The translations under genes were made by a program, and so were the position numbers. This document shows, one piece after another, positions 5,303-5,895 of a stretch of 5,895 nucleotides of DNA; within the stretch, counting starts at the first letter, position 1; each line of letters begins with the position of its first letter. This stretch comes from Burkholderiales bacterium (lineage in GTDB: Bacteria; Pseudomonadota; Gammaproteobacteria; Burkholderiales; CAIKXV01). The DNA lies in assembly GCA_019751575.1 (NCBI GenBank), contig JAIENF010000253.1, forward strand, positions 1-5,895, given 5' to 3'. The notes under the pieces are model-generated. The model was given only the letters and a program-made list of their open reading frames with translations. It was not told where the DNA came from and did no database searches.

Positions 5303-5895
5303 ATGAACGTCGTCATCCTCGCTGCCGGACAAGGCAAGCGCATGCGCTCCGCGCTGCCGAAGGTGCTGCACCCCCTCGGCGGGATCCCGCTGCTCGGCCA
5401 TGTGATCGAGCAGGCCCGCCAGCTCGACCCTGTACGCATCGTGGTGGTCTACGGCCATGGCGGCGAGCAGGTGCCCGACGCCTTCAAGGGCCAGCCCGAC
5501 CTGCTGTTCGCCCGCCAGGCGCAGCAGCTCGGCACCGGCCACGCCGTGCGCCAGGCGCTGCCGCACCTCGACCGCGCCCATCCGGTGCTGGTGCTCTACG
5601 GCGACGTGCCGCTGACGCGCGCGTCCACGCTCGAGCGGATGCGGCTCGCCGACGACAACCAGGTCAAGCTGCTGACGGTGCGCATCGACAATCCGACCGG
5701 CTACGGACGCATCCTTCGCAACAGCAAGGATGCGGTGATCGGCGTCGTCGAAGAGAAGGATGCCAACGACAAGCAGCGCCAGATCCGCGAAGTGAACAGC
5801 GGCATCCTGTGCCTGCCCGGCATGAAGCTCGGCCAGTGGCTGGCCGACATCGACAACGAGAACGCCCAGGGCGAGTACTACCTGCCCGACGTGAT
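5303..5895 (+). CDS. glmU: Bifunctional GlmU, N-terminal uridyltransferase part (runs off the window)
   Basis: The reading frame is open from the ATG at 5303 to the window end, giving 197 codons of a protein usually about 450 residues long. GlmU acetylates glucosamine-1-phosphate with its C-terminal domain (not in the window). It then uses UTP to make UDP-N-acetylglucosamine with the N-terminal domain seen here, in the cytoplasm, feeding peptidoglycan and lipopolysaccharide synthesis. Visible motifs are LAAGQGKRM (6-14) with Arg 13, [10 protein letters not shown] (18-27) with Lys 20, QLGTGHA (75-81), the metal-binding YGD with Asp 101, NPTGYGRI (130-137), VEEKDA (149-154) and EVNSGI (163-168). 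All key N-terminal residues appear intact. No Shine-Dalgarno precedes the ATG, which sits only seven bases after a -10-like element. The gene is divergent from phnD. Confidence 0.96.
   Translation, partial: MNVVILAAGQGKRMRSALPKVLHPLGGIPLLGHVIEQARQLDPVRIVVVYGHGGEQVPDAFKGQPDLLFARQAQQLGTGHAVRQALPHLDRAHPVLVLYGDVPLTRASTLERMRLADDNQVKLLTVRIDNPTGYGRILRNSKDAVIGVVEEKDANDKQRQIREVNSGILCLPGMKLGQWLADIDNENAQGEYYLPDV

Noticed and set aside
4475..5581. A minus-strand frame spanning the start of glmU, the intergenic region and part of phnD
   Set aside because: It overlaps two well-supported genes and is the shadow of glmU and an off-phase of phnD.

Overview
This is a GC-rich bacterial window (about two-thirds G+C by eye). 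It has tight coding, strongly GC-biased third codon positions, and GTG and TTG starts beside good Shine-Dalgarno sequences. The gene content and protein style suggest a betaproteobacterium, most likely Burkholderiales. That assignment is inferred from remembered protein families, not from a search.

Layout from left to right: (1) positions 1-121 hold the first 40 codons of a leftward gene for an exported or membrane-anchored protein, possibly a trypsin-like (S1C/DegQ-type) protease. (2) Positions 122-467 are a divergent intergenic region of about 350 bp with two small inverted repeats and one weak rightward promoter candidate. (3) Positions 468-1604 encode a rightward BatA-like von Willebrand factor A (VWA) membrane protein with an intact MIDAS metal site. 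(4) After a convergent gap of only 15 bp comes a leftward four-gene ABC transporter operon of the phosphonate/phosphite/phosphate type. It is read from right to left as phnD (periplasmic binding protein, 5154-4063), phnC (ATPase, 4055-3264), phnE1 (permease, 3267-2440) and phnE2 (permease, 2465-1620). (5) Positions 5155-5302 are a second divergent intergenic region. (6) From 5303 to the window end lies the N-terminal uridyltransferase part of GlmU, which runs off the edge.

The transporter genes form one unit. PhnD would capture an organophosphonate or a related phosphorus oxyanion in the periplasm, PhnE1 and PhnE2 would form a heterodimeric channel, and PhnC would power import. The genes are separated by 7 bp or overlap, so translational coupling is likely. 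No C-P lyase, phosphonatase or phosphite dehydrogenase gene lies in the window, so the substrate cannot be decided here. GlmU (UDP-GlcNAc synthesis) and the VWA protein are not obviously linked to phosphonate uptake.

I do not see a clearly new biological system. The points most worth a second look are a possible leaderless glmU transcript; a PhnD with a Tat-like signal peptide, a calcium-loop-like N-terminal motif and an Ala/Lys tail; and a BatA-like VWA protein with a low-complexity insert and no MoxR/DUF58 partner beside it.
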